The notes below the pieces were generated by a model. The model saw only the letters and a program-made list of their open reading frames with translations, had not been told where the DNA came from and searched no databases. The position numbers were made by a program, and so were the translations under genes. A stretch of 64,000 nt of DNA from Limnomonas spitsbergensis (lineage: Eukaryota > Chlorophyta > Chlorophyceae > Chlamydomonadales): assembly GCA_037349105.1 (NCBI GenBank), contig JAYJMM010000041.1:9422501-9486500 (forward strand), written 5' to 3'. The number at the start of each line of letters is the position of its first letter. The first letter of the stretch is position 1. Below are positions 46,506-57,850 of the stretch, one piece after another.

Positions 46506-46571
46506 ACCCACTCTCGGAGGACAGCAGATACGATGCAGCTTCTAGGTGGCTGCTAGTCAGCTGCTGTCTCC

Positions 46572-49500
46572 TCAGTACTCGTCATCATCATCGGCTGGCT
46601 CCTCAACCTCATCATCTTCAGAGTCAGATCTCAGCACTGAGGCGTTTCGCTTCCTGCTGCCTGGCTTGACAGCGGGACGCTTCGCACGGCTGGCAGACAA
46701 CCCGCCCCCGGCCGGCGGGCCTCCCTGCTTCTGCCCCGCTGCCCCACCGCCGCCGCCCAGAAGCTTCCGCACCTTGAGCACCGTGGAGTTATTCACTGCG
46801 GTTGAGGGAGCGATGCATAAATAAGGGATAAAGGAAACACCCTGTGTTAGGCGTGGTGTCTGGCAGCCACCCAATTGCGGTAGGGCTGGGTAGGCTAACG
46901 ACACTATATCTTGAAGTGCGCACCATGGCACCAATGCACCACACCCTCTTTGGGGACTCCCTTGGGGTGATTGGGACTTGATTGGCCTACAGCTGATGGC
47001 CCAAGCAGCAGCGCTTGCTGCACCAGGCCCCCTCGGCAGTACGCCGTATATTTAGCTGCCTTGCAGCTGGAAAATGCTGAAATAAATAGTGGCCGGCAAT
47101 CCAGTGGAAAATATTTTGACATGCTCACACTTTTGGGAAACCGGACTAGAAAAACGACTCCGGCTCAGGGGGGAAACGGAGGGGAAAAAATAGCAGTCTG
47201 GTACTCTGGTGAAACCAGTCGGATCCTCGACCCATTGTGGGGCCCTGGCCAGCATGCAACCGAAACATCAGCCAGGCTTCCCACGATTTCCTAGCACATA
47301 CAGCAACGTTTCATTACCGCGCCTGGCTACAGAGCCTCAGAACGGATCGCCACACCGAGAAGAGGTGATTAGACAGACTACTTTTTCAGCATTACACAAC
47401 ACATACACTCACAAACAGCCTGACCGCACAAAGCCTTCATCCCAAGGGTGGGTGCACAAGACCATGCTTGAGCAGGAAGCTCTTGCTGGCTCGATGACGG
47501 GCGTGGGGGAGAGGAAACATGAATTGCTTTGCCCAGTGTCCAACCGACTACCGGACACAAATGTCCCCACTCCGCAGGCCAGTCACATCTTGTCTGTTGC
47601 GCCAAGTATTGGCAGGTAAACTGCTCAACCTAGATGCTACTCTGCCAACCTTACCGTATGGCAGTTTTGTAGCCTATTGCCCATTCAGTAAGTACCAGTC
47701 CCCCCTCTTCCCCTCCTCCCCTCGCACTGCACACTCAACCCCATTGAGTTCATCCCAACCAACCACACACGACTCCCACAGAGACACCACAATATCCAAC
47801 AGACACCGCAATCACACGATCTTTCCTAATTTATTTCCCCCGCTATCAGTCCACCTTTCGCAGGCCGTGGGGTAGCTCAGTTGGGGCCAAACCATGACCA
47901 GCCTACGGCCGGCAGCCCAAGGGGCATGGCAAGCCATGCATGAGACCTCTGGCTGGAAGCCGCGTGGTAGCTAAAATGTAGCGGAACGCCCAAAAACCGA
48001 AACATCACAATCACCCAGCAACAACCCCCCACTTTCATCCCCTACATACCGGAATATTACAAACCTGGAACGTCCCCCCACTCCGTCTCACCTGCTCTCG
48101 AGTTTGGATAGCTGCGCAGGTCCACTTTTCCATTCATGATCTCGAGATTGGTCGCGAGATCAGGCGCGTAGATGTCCAACCATTCAAAGCTCTCGTTCTT
48201 GCTCCCGAGGTGATAGGTCACACTGTCGCAACAGGGAAGGTGGGATCAGATCCAGGAGAGGTGGGATCAGATTCAAGCGGGGGTGGGATCAGATCCAGGG
48301 GAGGTGGGATCAGATCCAAGCGGGGTTGGAATCAGATCCAGGGGAGGTGGGATCAGATCCAAGCGGGGTTGGGATCAGATCCAGGAGGGTTGGAATCAGA
48401 TCCAAGCGGGGTTAGGATCAGATCCAGGGGAGGTGAGATCATATCCAAGCAGGGTTGGGATCAGATCCAAGGGAGGTGGGACCAGATCCAAGCAGGGGTG
48501 AGAATAGAGGGCAAGGAGAGGTAATTTTTGTTCATGCCCACCCATTCAAAGATCTCTTTCTTGTGGCCCAGGTGACATACACCCACGGAACGCTGCCATA
48601 TCAGATGAGGAGGGCACGCGCAGTGTTCTCAGGTTGGTTGCGAGGTCGGGCTCGTACATGTCCAGCCATTCAAAGCCCTGTTTCCTGCTACCCAGGTGAT
48701 ATGCGACGCTGTCACATCAGCATGAGAGGTGGCTTTAGATCTGAGGGGCAGTCGGGTGAAAGCAGGCTGCAAAGTGACACCACAGCAATGCAACAGACTG
48801 CACCGCCCCCTCCTGGCCACAACTGTCCCAGCACACCAACACTGCCCCTTCTTACCAGCACCGGTATCGCCCGCTGTACTGCTCCCTCCTCACCAGCACT
48901 GTCCTTTGGGTGCCCTATCGGCACTAGTGCTTCCACACTCTTCACCAGTTCTGCCTCTCCTCACTATGCTCTAATAGCAAGACTACCTGAACCAACTGAC
49001 CAACTGAAGATTTTGATCGCCATCCTCGGGTGTTAATTAATTGCGGATATTTTTTACCGGTATTTAATATGCTATTTTCATACAGTTGGGCAAAGAATCG
49101 ACCAAAGCTGTCGACTTCCGACTATAACCAGGCGTTGACGGTGGAGAATAAGCATCCCTCTTATGCACCTTATGCATCCCTCACCACTTCACAACCCTAA
49201 TTATGAGGGACAGCAATGCATCAATTCATATCTCCTGAAATGTCCATTGCACTATCCCCACCTCACCAAGACTGCCTGTTGACCATCCCCCCTCCTTCCA
49301 AACACTGCCTCTCGTACTGCCCTATCCTCACCCGTTCTGCCCATGGTTCTGACCCCCTGCTCACCAGTACTGCCCGTCGCTGTCCTTGTAGTCAGTGAAC
49401 ACCCCGTCGTACCACCGTTGCTCCTGGGGCCAGAAGCGCCGCACCTTGCGGCCAATATGTTCCGTGACCAGGCCGCGAGTCGCAGGGCCTGGGCCCGCCA

Positions 49501-50936
49501 CCCCTTCGCCTCCTGACAAAGACTTCTGCAGGACCGGGGTGGGAGTGATGCTGGTTCAAGTATTTCTTTGTACGTGGCACAACGAACGTTTAGCTACAGC
49601 TCAGCTACCTCTCGGTGCACCCTCTCACCATCTTCTGCCTCTTAATGCCATCACCCTCCACCCGTGCGCTGGGCTTTGAGGCCGCTGGCTGCTGCTGCGG
49701 CGGCGGCGGTTGTGACGGCAGTGGCTGCTGTTGCTGTTGCTGTTGCTGCGGTCTTGGGGCCGGACGGGCAGCAGGCGCAGCCCCTCCCGTGTTGGGCAAG
49801 CGTCCGGATGGTGCAGGGGAGGGTGTGTGTCGGCTCATGGCCAGCGCGCTGTATGGGCAGAGCAGCGGATGAAAGGTTTCAGGATTCCATGCTGATGCCT
49901 GTATGCCTTTTTAAGGACTTCAGGGGCTCTGGGTTGAGGAGCTGAAATGGGTGTGCCGGTCCACCCTGAGGGGTCTCCCTCACCTACGGAGAACAATTTA
50001 TCTCGAAAGCCCCGATGCATGGTCAAGTTCATGTACCCGAAGAAAATAAACATACTTCGGGTCGTTGGAGTTGAGGCAGCAGCATGGCGCAGGGCTGCTA
50101 AATTTACAATCCACTCAGTCACTCTTTCACACACAGGCATACACCATGCGGGTGGGCACAGGTGCTGTGTGTCACAGGCTCATAATGCACAAGGCAGGGC
50201 TCGCAGCTCAGCCGCATGAGCGGTAGGCAGGTGGATGCAGGCAGCCACAGCAGGCGGCCGAGAGGACATGCCCATGTGATACCCAGCAGGGGAACAGCAA
50301 GGACATGCCATACTGCTTCGTTGACCCTCACCCAGCTACAGGGCATAGCTTTCTTCCTTGACCGTGACTCACTTTCGGGCCAAAGCTTTCTTTCTGCATG
50401 CTCATCAGCTACCCATACCTGGTGTGGGGGTCGTGCGGTTGCAAGGTGTTGTTCCTCTTAGCCTCCACGAGCTCGGTCAGTCCCTTCTTGTGGAATTCTA
50501 GGTCGATGCCCAACTCCATGCGCAGTTTACCGAGTAGAGCCTGCATGGTCAGGGGATGGTCAGAGAGGCTATTGAGACTAAGCAATTGAGAGGGAGCATG
50601 TGAAGTGTTATCTGGGCATGTGCAGTGTATGGGCTTTTGGGATTGATTATGTGGGGATTATTTTGAAGGGAGGGTGTACTTTACAGGCAGTGAAGTGTGC
50701 AGGTGGGCAGTAAATAGTGATGCAGTGTGTGCTTGCATGTTCATACGTGGCGTGGCGTTGTTGGTACTGAGGGAGGCGACGCCTGCCTCGATCGTGCGTA
50801 CTGGTGCATGACGAGACAACTGAGCGCTCACCGAGTCGGGTTTCCCTCGGATAACCATGCTCTTTATGACGAGCATGTACGCCTCTTCTTTAAGCTGACG
50901 TTGCCGCGTGGCAGGGTCCGACCCTCGGCCCCACAT
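46572..50936 (-). CDS. EML: EMSY-LIKE protein (ENT domain plus Tudor/Agenet-like domain)
   Basis: This family of nuclear chromatin proteins pairs an N-terminal ENT domain with a Royal-family (Tudor/Agenet) histone-binding domain. Six exons join in phase: 50832-50936, 50419-50540, 49629-49848, 49365-49525, 48092-48222 and 46572-46795, giving 320 residues. ENT: LKEEAYMLVIKSMVIRGKPD followed by LLGKLRMELGIDLEFHKKGL and TELVEAKRNNTL. Then comes a Pro/Gln-rich linker. Tudor-like: HIGRKVRRFWPQEQRWYDGV, TDYKDSDGQYCVTYHLGSKN, FEWLDIYAPD, matching the 'GRKVW..WPEDN.FYEAVI.DYN' and 'YD....NE.WEWV(D)L' pattern of plant EMLs. The C-terminus has a basic stretch (KPGSRKRN) and an acidic tail (SEDDEVEEPADDDDEY). 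The fifth exon has two degraded tandem copies upstream of it in transcription order. Confidence 0.88.
46965..47070 (+). repeat. Short dispersed repeat (SINE-like), copy 4 (diverged)
   Basis: GATTGGGACTTGATTGGCCT, GGCCCAAGCAG, CTGCACCAGGC and a TTTAGCTGCC edge follow the order of the other copies. The CAAACCTTGACC core is altered. Confidence 0.3.
47868..47985 (+). repeat. Short dispersed repeat (SINE-like), copy 5, with tRNA-like A box
   Basis: The copy starts GTGGGGTAGCTCAGTTGG, which fits an RNA polymerase III A box (TAGCTCAGTTGG). It continues with GGCCAAACCATGACCAGCC and ends in a GTAGCTAAAATGTAGC edge. It lies in intron 5 of the EMSY-LIKE gene. Confidence 0.5.
48238..48505. repeat. GGATCAGATCCA minisatellite, about 12 copies of 21-22 bp
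   Basis: Alternating units GGGATCAGATCCAGGGGAGG and GGATCAGATCCAAGCGGGGT(T) form the array. It separates the functional EMSY-LIKE exon 5 from its two degraded copies. Each unit contains the palindromic core GGATC...GATCC. Confidence 0.9.
48525..48718 (-). repeat. Two extra, degraded copies of EMSY-LIKE exon 5
   Basis: Copy B starts at 48718 after a GTGACAG acceptor and reads VAYHLGSRKQGFEWLDMYEP and then DLATNLRTL, in the same phase as the real exon. Its only downstream donor (GTGGGT at 48586) would leave a different phase from the next exon. Copy C at about 48525-48586 reads VCHLGHKKEIFEWVGMN and is shorter. Confidence 0.8.
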
Positions 50937-51273
50937 GCTGGCAAATAGCAGGTGGCCCTAAAAATACGGTCAGCTAAATCCCTCAACCAGACTCGCGATT
51001 TGAGTTCGCTGGAGATGGAGCGCTCAGGAAAAGCCCACCTGCACGTACCGGGAAATGCTAGAAATCCTGTTGCTGAAATTTGACAAGTGGGGCACCCGAA
51101 GTGCGAGCCCCGAGCTTGCGGGCGAGAAACAGAACCCTAATTTAAAACCGGTTGAGCGGTTAGAGATGTGAGCCTACCGTTCTCACCAGGTGTTCTCACC
51201 AGCCCGTACTACTACTGATTTATTCCAGGCGCTTACACTGGACATTTGGACAGTTTAGTTGGAATCCTGCACG
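50937..51273. promoter_or_regulatory. Divergent intergenic region between EMSY-LIKE and dapF
   Basis: Only 337 bases separate the two start codons, which point away from each other, so the region should contain both promoters and 5' UTRs. No TATA element is obvious. A near-duplicate (ACCGTTCTCACCAGGTGTTC then TCACCAGCCCG) lies at about 51177-51207. Confidence 0.5.
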
Positions 51274-54200
51274 ATGCGTGCGATTTCTGGGCGGTCGCGG
51301 TGTGGGCAGCTGACTGGCAGCCGCAGCATCGGACGCAGCCTTGCTCTCCGCCCCGTCGCAATGTCTGCATCCGCTGCCCCCATGTCTGACATAGCCTTCC
51401 GCAAGTACCAAGGATTGGGAAACGACTTCATCCTGATAGACAACAGGCAGTCGTCCGAGCCTGTACTCTCGCCGGCTCAAGCGGCGAAGCTGTGCGACCG
51501 AAACTTTGGGATCGGCGGCGACGGGGTGAGTGAGTCGGTTCTTATCAGAGAATTTCAGAGTCAGGACAGCCTGGGAGGCAGGGTAGACTGAGAGGCAAGG
51601 AAGCTTGACAACCTCCGACTGTTGTTCCCGCCCACTGTTGCGGTTCATGTGCACATGCAAGCTTGCATGGATGCTGAGCGGCTACTATAACAGGGAATCA
51701 GAGGCAAAATGCACGGCATGAGCTACACAAATCAAGGCTGCCTGATGCCCTTGGATGCTATGTCTCAGTTGCAGTCCTCTGTGCCATGTGCACATGCAAG
51801 CTTGCAACCTCGTGTACCCAGGCAGCAGTACAGCTCCTATATAAGGACCCGGTGCCCACCTGGAGAATGTTTAACAGGCAAGCTTGCCTCCCCGAATTTG
51901 AAAATGACACCCTATGCTTCGGCGAGAAGCTCCTGATCCGAGCAAAGCTTCCAAGGTCCAGGTCCCTGGCTTTGGGCTCTGAAGCCCTGCGGTGAGGGCC
52001 ACTGGGTGGGTGTCTAAAGCTTGGACAAGAACATCAAACTAGAGCAGCAGCAGTATCTAAAACAACAGCTGTCATAGGAGCAAAAGCCACAGCAGCAGCA
52101 ACAGCCGGGGCAACATAACATCCCTTCCCACCTGCGTAGGTTATCTTTGCCCACCATCGGTGACACAGACCATGTCATGCACATGTACAGCAGCGGCAGC
52201 AACACCTGCAACAACAGCAACAACAATGGGAGGAACACAAACAACAGCATGCCTCTTCACACATGCGCAGGTGATCTTCGCCCTCCCCGCTGTCGGGAAC
52301 ACGGACCTCACCATGCGTATCTATAACAGCGACGGCAGCGAGCCGGAGATGTGTGGCAACGGGATTCGCTGCCTGGCGCGTTTTGTGGCGGACGTGGACA
52401 AGGCAAGCCCGCGCAAGTACAAGATCCACACTCTTGCTGGTGGGGGGGAGGACCCTGTGCAGTGGCGAGGAGAGCGGAATGGGGGGGAGGCGACCTGGGC
52501 AGCAGTGAGGGAGTGTTGATGGTATAGTTAGTCATGGGCAGCGGGAAGGAGATTGCGGTGTAGCCTTGGGCAGCAGCTACCGGTAGGGCACCTTCCATTC
52601 CCTCCAGGTTTTTGCACCCTGCAGGCCATGCGCGCAGAATACAGGTTTTGGGGTAAGGAGTGTGGCCTAGAGAGTTGAGGGAGTGGGTGCAAAAAACAGA
52701 GCAAAGGCTGCCGGACTATTGGTGGAAGTTTGGACTTGGATTGTCTCATGGCAACTCCCAGCCAATATCAAAATGCTATTCTTCTCAGTCTATTGCAATC
52801 ATTCCATAAGTACAACCTTCAATACCTGTTGGAAATGAATCATGTGCGCCACCACCAGCAAGGCTGCGGCTCTGCGTGTCAGTACCATCCTTCACAGCCA
52901 CGTCCGCCCTGGACCCTCCTGAAAACTCACAACCCACACCCCTCCGGCCCCTCATCTAGTCTCGCACTCATAACCATCACCCTCAAACGTGAACCCAACA
53001 CCCCTGCCCACTCAAGCCTAATCTAGCCCCCCTTCCCCCTGAACCCTGAACCCTATCTTCCTGATGTCCTATCCAGTCTACCATCCCCCTGAACCCTGAT
53101 CCTACCACCCCCATGAACCTGTTCCCCTCAGGTCTGATCCAGCCAGAGCTGCTGGCTGATGGTCAAGTGTGCGTGGACATGGGGGAACCCGTTTTGGACG
53201 GAGTGAAGGTCAGTGTGGATGGGTTTGTGTGAGCGGGGGGAGGCCTGGAGGTTGGTGTGGATGTGTGGATATGAGGGGGTAGGGCTGCCAGCGGTGGGTG
53301 GGCCCTATGTGGGTGTCAGTGTGAGGGTGTGGGAAAAGGGGATTCTTGCTAAGGGCGCTGGGCCAGCATGAGTTGAATTGCTGCTCAACTATAACCTCCG
53401 ATACCTCACAGCGGGGGGCAGCGGTGGGAGGCCTTTTAGTTGGTGTGGATATGACGGGGGGAGGGCTGCCAGCAGGGGGTGGGCCCAATGTGGGTGTCAT
53501 TGTGCGGGTGTGAGAAAGGGGGATGGCTGTCGACGGCACTGGGCCAGCATGAGTTGAATTGCTGCTCTGCTATAACCTCCACTGCCTTAGCTGAAATAAT
53601 TTTTAGTGCCTCACAGCTGAAAGATGCTGTGATCATTTCTCATGCGCAGACACTATGAAGACGGTGGTATTGGGGTGCCTTTCTTCAATTATCTTGATTA
53701 CGGTAATCAGGTTAAATGTGCCGCTGCGTTGGCTGCTGCCCCTCTGCGTGGGCTGCCGACTCACAGCCCCGCTTCCTCCTTCCCCTGTCTGCTCCCTCCG
53801 CTGCCCCCCCCTCTCATTCCCTGCCTGCCCCATTGCCCGTCAGCAGCAAATGCACCCTGAACATTTAAGCCCTGAAACCTGAACGCACCAGGTCCCTACC
53901 AAGCTGGCGCCGACGCAAGGCTCCACAGTTGTGGAGCAGGACCTGGTTATCGACGGCTGCACGTACAAGATGACGTGTGTCAGCATGGGCAACCCGCACG
54001 CCATCACCTTCTCGGTGGACGGGAAGCTCATCAAGGTGGGCCGGGGGGGGGCAGGTGGCGGGCAGGTGGGCCGGGGGGCGGGCAGGTGGCCGGACGTACA
54101 GGTAGGAGCGAGGGAGGGGAGGGGCACCCACTAGGACACTCTTGGTGCAGTGCTTTCTCCCTTGTGTGATGATGCGTCGTGTATACCATCTGCTGAGCTC

Positions 54201-57200
54201 CCACCAGATTTGTGCCTCGGGGATGCCGTTTATTGGACTGGCCCCCCTGAGGATGGGTGTGTCAAGGAAGCGGTCGAAGTAGGGTTGTGGAGTAGGGATA
54301 AGCGACCATGTGGTAATCATGCGTCGCGTTTAGTTGTGAACGGGCCGGCCGCCACTCGGCGGGTTGTCATCATCCTGCAGTTGTATGTCGGGAAGGGCGA
54401 GGGCGACAGGCCCGGCTGCCATGCATTGGCTAGGGCACTCCTGGAGTGCTGTTCTTACGCGGTTGTTACAATGTCTACGCACGCGCTCAACACGCCCTAT
54501 CAAGGGGAGTGTTGGGCTGCGAGCCAGGTCAATCCACATCAACTGCTGGATGATGCTACAAAATATATCAGCCAGGGCACTAGTGTTGTTTTTGCAGCAT
54601 CTACCTTTGAACCTAATGTGCTCGTTGACGTGGTGTGTTTGGCTGATTGGCTGCCTGTCCTGTCCCTCCATCTCGGTTGCTGGATGATGTTGAATATTGC
54701 AATAATCCGATCGTTTGACGATCTGCGGAGAATATATCATTCACTGACAGCAAGCCGCAGAATCTGAGGAGAGCAGGCCTAGACCCTGTTGGGCATGGCT
54801 GCATGTAGGACAACTACCCGGGTTCACATTGAAGACATGATTTGTCTTTATGCGTCTTAAGGCGCCTCTCTCCAAGATGCGCCTAGGATGACTGGCCAAC
54901 AAAGAGCATGTGTCTTTATGGGTTATCTGATAGGCGCCTGCGCTGACTGGCCAACAAGGAGCATGCACATGTTCATATTTATCAAGGGCATGACAATCTG
55001 TACAAGAGATGCGTGTAGTGCAGCTCCTGCCCTGCCCTAGCTGGCAGTGGTGGCTTGTGCTGGTTTATTAGAAATGGGCTCATCACCGCTGCCCATCCAC
55101 ATCATACATCAGATGCACTTATTATGCTTGTCTGAAGGGCGTGAGGGGAACATTCTGTTTGCTGATGGGGCCTTTGTCTGTTTCTAGCATGACAGCACTG
55201 ACACCTTGCTCAGGCCCTTGTGCGTGTATCGCCGGTGTGAAACCGGGAAAATAGTGTTAGCATGGACAAGCCTGGTTCCTAGGAATTTGGCGGACATTCG
55301 TCCGCCTTACATTTATTGGGATTTAGTCAGGAGCGGGAGTCTGGATTGTTGGATTTTCCCAGTATTTTTTTCACTTCGCATGCTTTCACGATCCCAGCAA
55401 TCTGCATTTTCTCCTGACTGGCTGCCTTTCATTTCATTCCACCTCGGTTGCTGTATGATGCTTATATTGCAATAATCCGATCATTTGACGATCTGCGGAG
55501 AGTATATCTTACACTGACAGCAAGCCGCAGAACCTGAGGAGGGCAGGCCCAGACCCTGCTGGACATACGTACATGACTGCATGTAGGACGACTGCCCGGG
55601 TTCAAATTGAAGATATCATGTGTCTTGACGGGTTATCCAAGAGGCGCCTGCGATGATTGGCCAACAAAGAGCATGCACATGTTCATATTTATCAAGGGCA
55701 TGACAATCTGTACAAGAGATGCATGTAGTGCAGCTCCTGCCCTGCCCTAGCTGGCAGTGGTGGCTTGTGCTGTTTTTTTAGAAATGGGCTCATCACCGCC
55801 GCCCATCCACATCATACATCAGATACACTTGATATGCATTTACGAAGAGCGTTAAGGGACCATCCTGATTCCCTGAGCCCTGTTTGCTAATGGTGCCTCT
55901 TGCTGTTTCTAGCATGACAGCTCGGCTACCTTGCTCAGGCCCTTGTACGTGCATCAACGGTGTGAAGCGGGGAAGTACGCGCAAATGAGTGTTGGCATGG
56001 ACAAGCCTGGTTCCTAGGAAATTTGGCAAAAATTTCCTCGCCTTCGATTTATCGGGATTTAGTGAGGAGTATTGTATTTTTGCGGCATTTTTTCACGTCA
56101 CATATTTTCATGATTCATGCAATCTGCATTTCTCCTGATTGGCTGCCTGTCCTTCCACCTCGGTTGCTGTATGATGCTTATATTGCAATAATCCGATCAT
56201 TTGACGATCTGCGGAGAGTATATCTTACACTGACAGCAAGCCGCAGAACCTGAGGAGGGCAGGCCCAGACCCTGCTGGACATACGTACATGACTGCATGT
56301 AGGACAACTGCCTGGGTCGACATTGAAGACATCATGCGTCTTTATGGGTTTTCCAGTATCTTTGCCCTTGTATAAATTCACAAACCATGCTGTCTGCACT
56401 TACTCCTGACTGGCTGCCTTTCATTTCCTTCCATCTCGGTTGCTGTATGATGCTTAATATTGCAATAAGCCGATCATTTGACGATTTGCGGAGAATATAT
56501 CATTCACTGACAGCAAGCCGCAGAATCTGAGGAGAACAGGCCTACTTCATGTTCACCACGGGTGTATGCATGGCAATCAGCATGCATGGGGGCCCATGTC
56601 ACCTTCAATGCCTGCTTTCAGCATTTTCAGCATTTTCCAGATAAATTGTGATGGGTGCACAAAGACTGTCTTAAGAGCGGATGAGAATGCTTTCAGAGGC
56701 ACAGCAGGACTCCACAACATTCACAAAATACATTTAAAGACAACTTTTGCCCAAGCTTCTGATTGGGACTTCTGGTGGCTGTGCCTGAAATTAAACCTCA
56801 AATTCTTTCCTAACAGATGGCCATGGTATTGTGCCCTAAACGCAGATCGACGACCTTGACCTCTTTTCAATTGGACCCAAGTTTGAGAAGAACGAAGTAT
56901 TTCCTGCTAAGACCAACACAGAGGTGTGTGAATAAGTTAAGGGGTGAAATGGATGAAGTCAATGAGCGAGCCTGATTTCGAAACTATATATGTTTGGCCC
57001 CTTGGTTGCCAAGAGGGCGCAGATGGGTGTTGCACAGGCATAGAGCCACGTTGATACAAAAACAAAGTAGCGACAGAAAGGAGACAAAAAGCCAGGCTCT
57101 GACTAGGTCCTGAAAATCTGGAACCTGTCTAGTCAATGAGCGGCTCTGTGCTTGACTTCAGGCAAGATTGAAATCCCTGGCACTAACTGGTCTACATTCA

Positions 57201-57850
57201 CAATGTCTGCATGCAAGTTATGATGGGCTGGACTTATTGTTACCTCAGGGCCCTGCTCACAGTTACTCAGTAAGTGTGAAGTCCTTATGACCCGATATGC
57301 TTCCTTTAGCATGTTCAATTGCCCCAGGATTTCAGGCCTATCGATGCCCACTGTTGTGGTTAACATTTCAGGGTTTGGACGTGTTGCAGGTTGCTATTTC
57401 AAGGTGAGGACCTGTGTACCCGCCTGCCTATCTTTGCCCGCAGTTGAGGGTTCGGGGTGTGGACGCTTGTTGATGAACCACCTAATTGTCCCCACCTGCA
57501 GGGTAGAGTTTGGGGCTGAAATAAAAACCCTGATGATCCGCAACTTAGGGTTTAGGGTCTGGACTTCTCCTGATGAACTGCCTACCTGTCCCCTACCGCA
57601 GTTTGTCGAGATTCTGACAAGGCAACACGTTCGCATGGTAGTGTGGGAGCGCGGCGCTGGGCGCACGCTAGCGTGCGGCACAGGCGCCTGTGCAACGGTG
57701 GTGGCTGGCGTTCTGGAGGGTAAGGTGGACCGGATCTGCCAGGTGGACCTGCCGGGCGGCCCGTTGTTCATAGAGTGGCGCGAGGCGGACAACCATATCT
57801 ATATGACTGGGCCGGCAGAGCTGGCATTCAGCGGTGTGGCTCAGCTGTAG
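51274..57850 (+). CDS. dapF: Diaminopimelate epimerase
   Basis: The enzyme converts LL-diaminopimelate to the meso form in plastid lysine synthesis, without a cofactor. Six exons join in phase: 51274-51525, 52271-52439, 53132-53208, 53892-54035, 56846-56923 and 57602-57850, giving 322 residues. The first about 40 residues ([20 protein letters not shown]...) are basic and Ser-rich, like a plastid transit peptide. Conserved blocks: [43 protein letters not shown] with the first catalytic Cys (Cys112), MGNPHAITF, and [20 protein letters not shown] with the second catalytic Cys (Cys265). The bacterial GIGADG block is GIGGDG here. Only the ATG at 51274 fits; no in-frame ATG lies close upstream. Intron 4 is 2.8 kb and full of repeats. 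Confidence 0.95.
53249..53590. repeat. Direct repeat of about 150 bp in dapF intron 3
   Basis: Two copies begin with GTTGGTGTGGAT at about 53251 and 53439 and both contain AGGGCTGCCAGC, GGTGGGCCC, GGTGTCA(G/T)TGTG and CTGGGCCAGCATGAGTTGAA-TTGCTGCTC followed by TATAACCTCC. Spacing is about 188 bases. Confidence 0.85.
54645..56545. repeat. Tandem array of imperfect 0.7-kb units in dapF intron 4
   Basis: The block TTGCAATAATCCGATC(A/G)TTT, followed by GACGATCTGCGGAGA and GACAGCAAGCCGCAGAA, occurs at about 54694, 55467, 56187 and 56459 (last copy TTGCAATAAGCCG). Between the first three lie shared blocks AGCTGGCAGTGGTGGCTTG (about 55040, 55750) and TTTCTAGCATGACAGC (about 55183, 55906). The fourth unit is shortened. 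The unit encodes nothing I recognise. Confidence 0.85.
57395..57601 (+). repeat. Repeated acceptor-like blocks before dapF exon 6
   Basis: Two blocks share the order GGGT(T)C/GGGTCTGGAC, TGATGAAC(C/T), CCTA and CCC...GCAG: GTGGACGCTTGTTGATGAAC ending in CACCTGCAG (about 57460-57501), and CTGGACTTCTCCTGATGAAC ending in TACCGCAG (about 57560-57601). Only the second is the functional acceptor. Confidence 0.6.

Noticed and set aside
54150..54767. A 205-codon plus-strand frame inside dapF intron 4
   Set aside because: It lies in the repeated 0.7-kb unit, is not conserved in frame between the copies, and the dapF exons splice across it in phase.
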